Source of the DNA: an uncultured Collinsella sp.
Lineage (GTDB): Bacteria; Actinomycetota; Coriobacteriia; Coriobacteriales; Coriobacteriaceae
Direction of reading: 5' to 3'
Assembly (NCBI GenBank): GCA_902478365.1
Contig: CABSKX010000047.1
Location: 1-16,599 of the forward strand
DNA length: 16,599 bases
Part shown: positions 15,735 to 16,599 of the stretch, one piece after another
Position numbering within the stretch: position 1 is the stretch's first letter
Layout: each line of letters opens with the position of its first letter
Position numbers and translations under genes: made by a program
Notes under the pieces: model-generated
The model's input: only the letters and a program-made list of their open reading frames with translations
Told to the model about the DNA's origin: nothing
Database searches by the model: none

Positions 15735-15855
15735 CAAGTGAGTAGGCTTTTTGCAGGAGGGCAAGCACGCCCCAAAACGCCACAGTTCTGACCTGCAGTT
15801 TTATAGATCATTTGTCGCGATGTGCTCGGCAGGTTCAAAAAAGTCTACTCACTTG
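15735..15855. repeat. 18-bp inverted repeat pair around an 85-bp core
   Basis: CAAGTGAGTAGGCTTTTT (15735-15752) is the reverse complement of 15838-15855 with one mismatch. The core holds a smaller TGCAGG/CCTGCA pair. It is gene-free and could be a miniature element or paired binding sites. Confidence 0.6.
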
Positions 15856-15880
15856 TATCTGAGACGCACCAGATTGGCAA

Positions 15881-15919
15881 AAACCGCCGCGAAAGGGCCC
15901 CTGGTCCCTTCGCGGCGGT
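15881..15919 (-). terminator. Rho-independent terminator of the FtsX-like permease gene
   Basis: On the minus strand, ACCGCCGCGAAGGG (15919-15906) pairs with CCC-T-TTCGCGGCGGT (15897-15883, one bulge) and runs into TTTTTGCC. It lies about 40 bp after the stop codon of the partial permease gene. It is a strong GC stem with a U-tract. Confidence 0.88.
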
Positions 15920-15956
15920 CATACGCCTCTGATTTTGCAACGGTTTTGTCCGCTTG

Positions 15957-16599
15957 TTACTCGCTGTAGCGGGTGGCGATGGCGGCTTGTACCATGCCGG
16001 TGCTCATGAGGTAGGTCACCAGGAAGTAGCCGCCGTAGGCCGCCAGGAAGATTGCACAGGTGAGGCCCACGGTGCCGCCGATGCTCATATTTCCGAAAAT
16101 GCTCACCAGCTCGATGATCACCTTAAGTGCCACAAAGGAGTGCGCCAGGCCCACTGCCAGCGGGAACAGGAAGAATACCGCTTGCTGCGCCATCACCGAA
16201 TGGCGAATCTGGCGGTCGTCGCAGCCGATCTGTGCCAGCACACGATAGCTGCGGCTGCCGTCGGCCACGTTGGAGAGTTGCTGGATCGACAGAATCGCCG
16301 CGCATGCAACGACCAATACAAAGCCGATGTAGATGGCTAGGTAGCTAATAAGACCGTTCATTTGCGCTGCTTGCGCGTACATCTCGGAGCGTGTGATGAA
16401 GGTTCCCCACGACCCCGGCTCCTTGCCGTCAACGAGCAGATTGTCGAGCACAGTGTATTTAATACTCTCGTCTGCTTCGGTCGTATCCATCCCCTGTTTG
16501 TAGTTAACGAGCAGGCTACTGGAATACGGCTGCAGATTAAGTTGGGACAACAGCTCGTCGGCAACGACGACGGTACCCGGATTACTGCCCATCGCCGAG
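15957..16599 (-). CDS. FtsX/BceB-like ABC transporter permease, C-terminal part (runs off the window)
   Basis: Only the last 213 or so residues are visible, and the frame stays open to the window edge, so the Met at 16592 is not taken as the start. After a soluble, probably extracytoplasmic segment come three membrane spans (about residues 81-104, 136-158 and 172-196 counted from that Met). The linker SIQQLSNVADGSRSYRVLAQ, followed by a Gln-rich turn, is the FtsX-domain pattern of BceB/VraG/YxdM-type permeases, which act with a separate ATPase in antimicrobial-peptide sensing and detoxification. The ATPase and any two-component genes would lie beyond the right end. The family is fairly sure; the bacitracin-type role is inference. 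Confidence 0.82.
   Translation of the reverse strand, partial: SAMGSNPGTVVVADELLSQLNLQPYSSSLLVNYKQGMDTTEADESIKYTVLDNLLVDGKEPGSWGTFITRSEMYAQAAQMNGLISYLAIYIGFVLVVACAAILSIQQLSNVADGSRSYRVLAQIGCDDRQIRHSVMAQQAVFFLFPLAVGLAHSFVALKVIIELVSIFGNMSIGGTVGLTCAIFLAAYGGYFLVTYLMSTGMVQAAIATRYSE

Noticed and set aside
15443..15855. A CRISPR array
   Set aside because: The repeats are degenerate, differently sized palindromes with no regular spacers and no cas genes nearby.

Overview
The window looks like a piece of chromosome from a GC-rich, anaerobic, saccharolytic Actinobacterium of the class Coriobacteriia, with a gut Collinsella-like organism as the best guess. This rests on the high GC content and codon use, on strong Shine-Dalgarno sites, on pyruvate formate-lyase fermentation beside a sucrose-type PTS operon, and on the general look of the proteins. 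No search was run, so the genus is an inference.

Region 1 (1-5772, all minus strand) is a fructoside/sucrose utilisation locus. Reading with transcription it holds lacI (5736-4726), an unusual GH32 hydrolase (4542-3160), a PTS EIIBC permease (3114-1663) and a canonical sucrose-6-phosphate hydrolase (1567-119). Four copies of a 17-bp operator (ATGTCAnnCGTTTnCat) lie at the operon promoter (three, two of them in tandem across the -35/-10) and at the lacI start (one). This points to a self-regulated local repressor. No EIIA domain and no fructokinase are encoded here.

Region 2 (5773-8975) holds a pyruvate formate-lyase whose two radical-bearing halves are separate genes. A 683-aa catalytic protein with the Cys-Cys pair stops just before the glycyl-radical domain. 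An 83-aa GrcA-like protein carrying RVSGYA follows 85 bp downstream, behind two hairpins. A 130-bp palindrome separates this pair from lacI. Upstream is about 550 bp without a convincing gene but with several palindromes and a candidate promoter.

Region 3 (8976-13716, plus strand) is a tight operon: a MarR regulator, then two ABC exporter half-transporters overlapping by 1-4 nt, closed by a strong terminator. Sequence motifs show a heterodimeric exporter with one degenerate and one consensus ATP site. The first subunit has a large extracytoplasmic insertion.

Region 4 (13717-15950) contains a class I (AroF/G/H-type) DAHP synthase with a good promoter. It sits in about 1.2 kb of intergenic DNA rich in repeats: a 34-bp inverted repeat pair, two copies of a dispersed repeat in opposite orientation on either side of the gene, tandem 27-bp repeats, a perfect 23-bp hairpin and nested palindromes.

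Region 5 (15951-16599, minus strand) is the C-terminal end of an FtsX/BceB-like ABC permease running off the window, with its own terminator.
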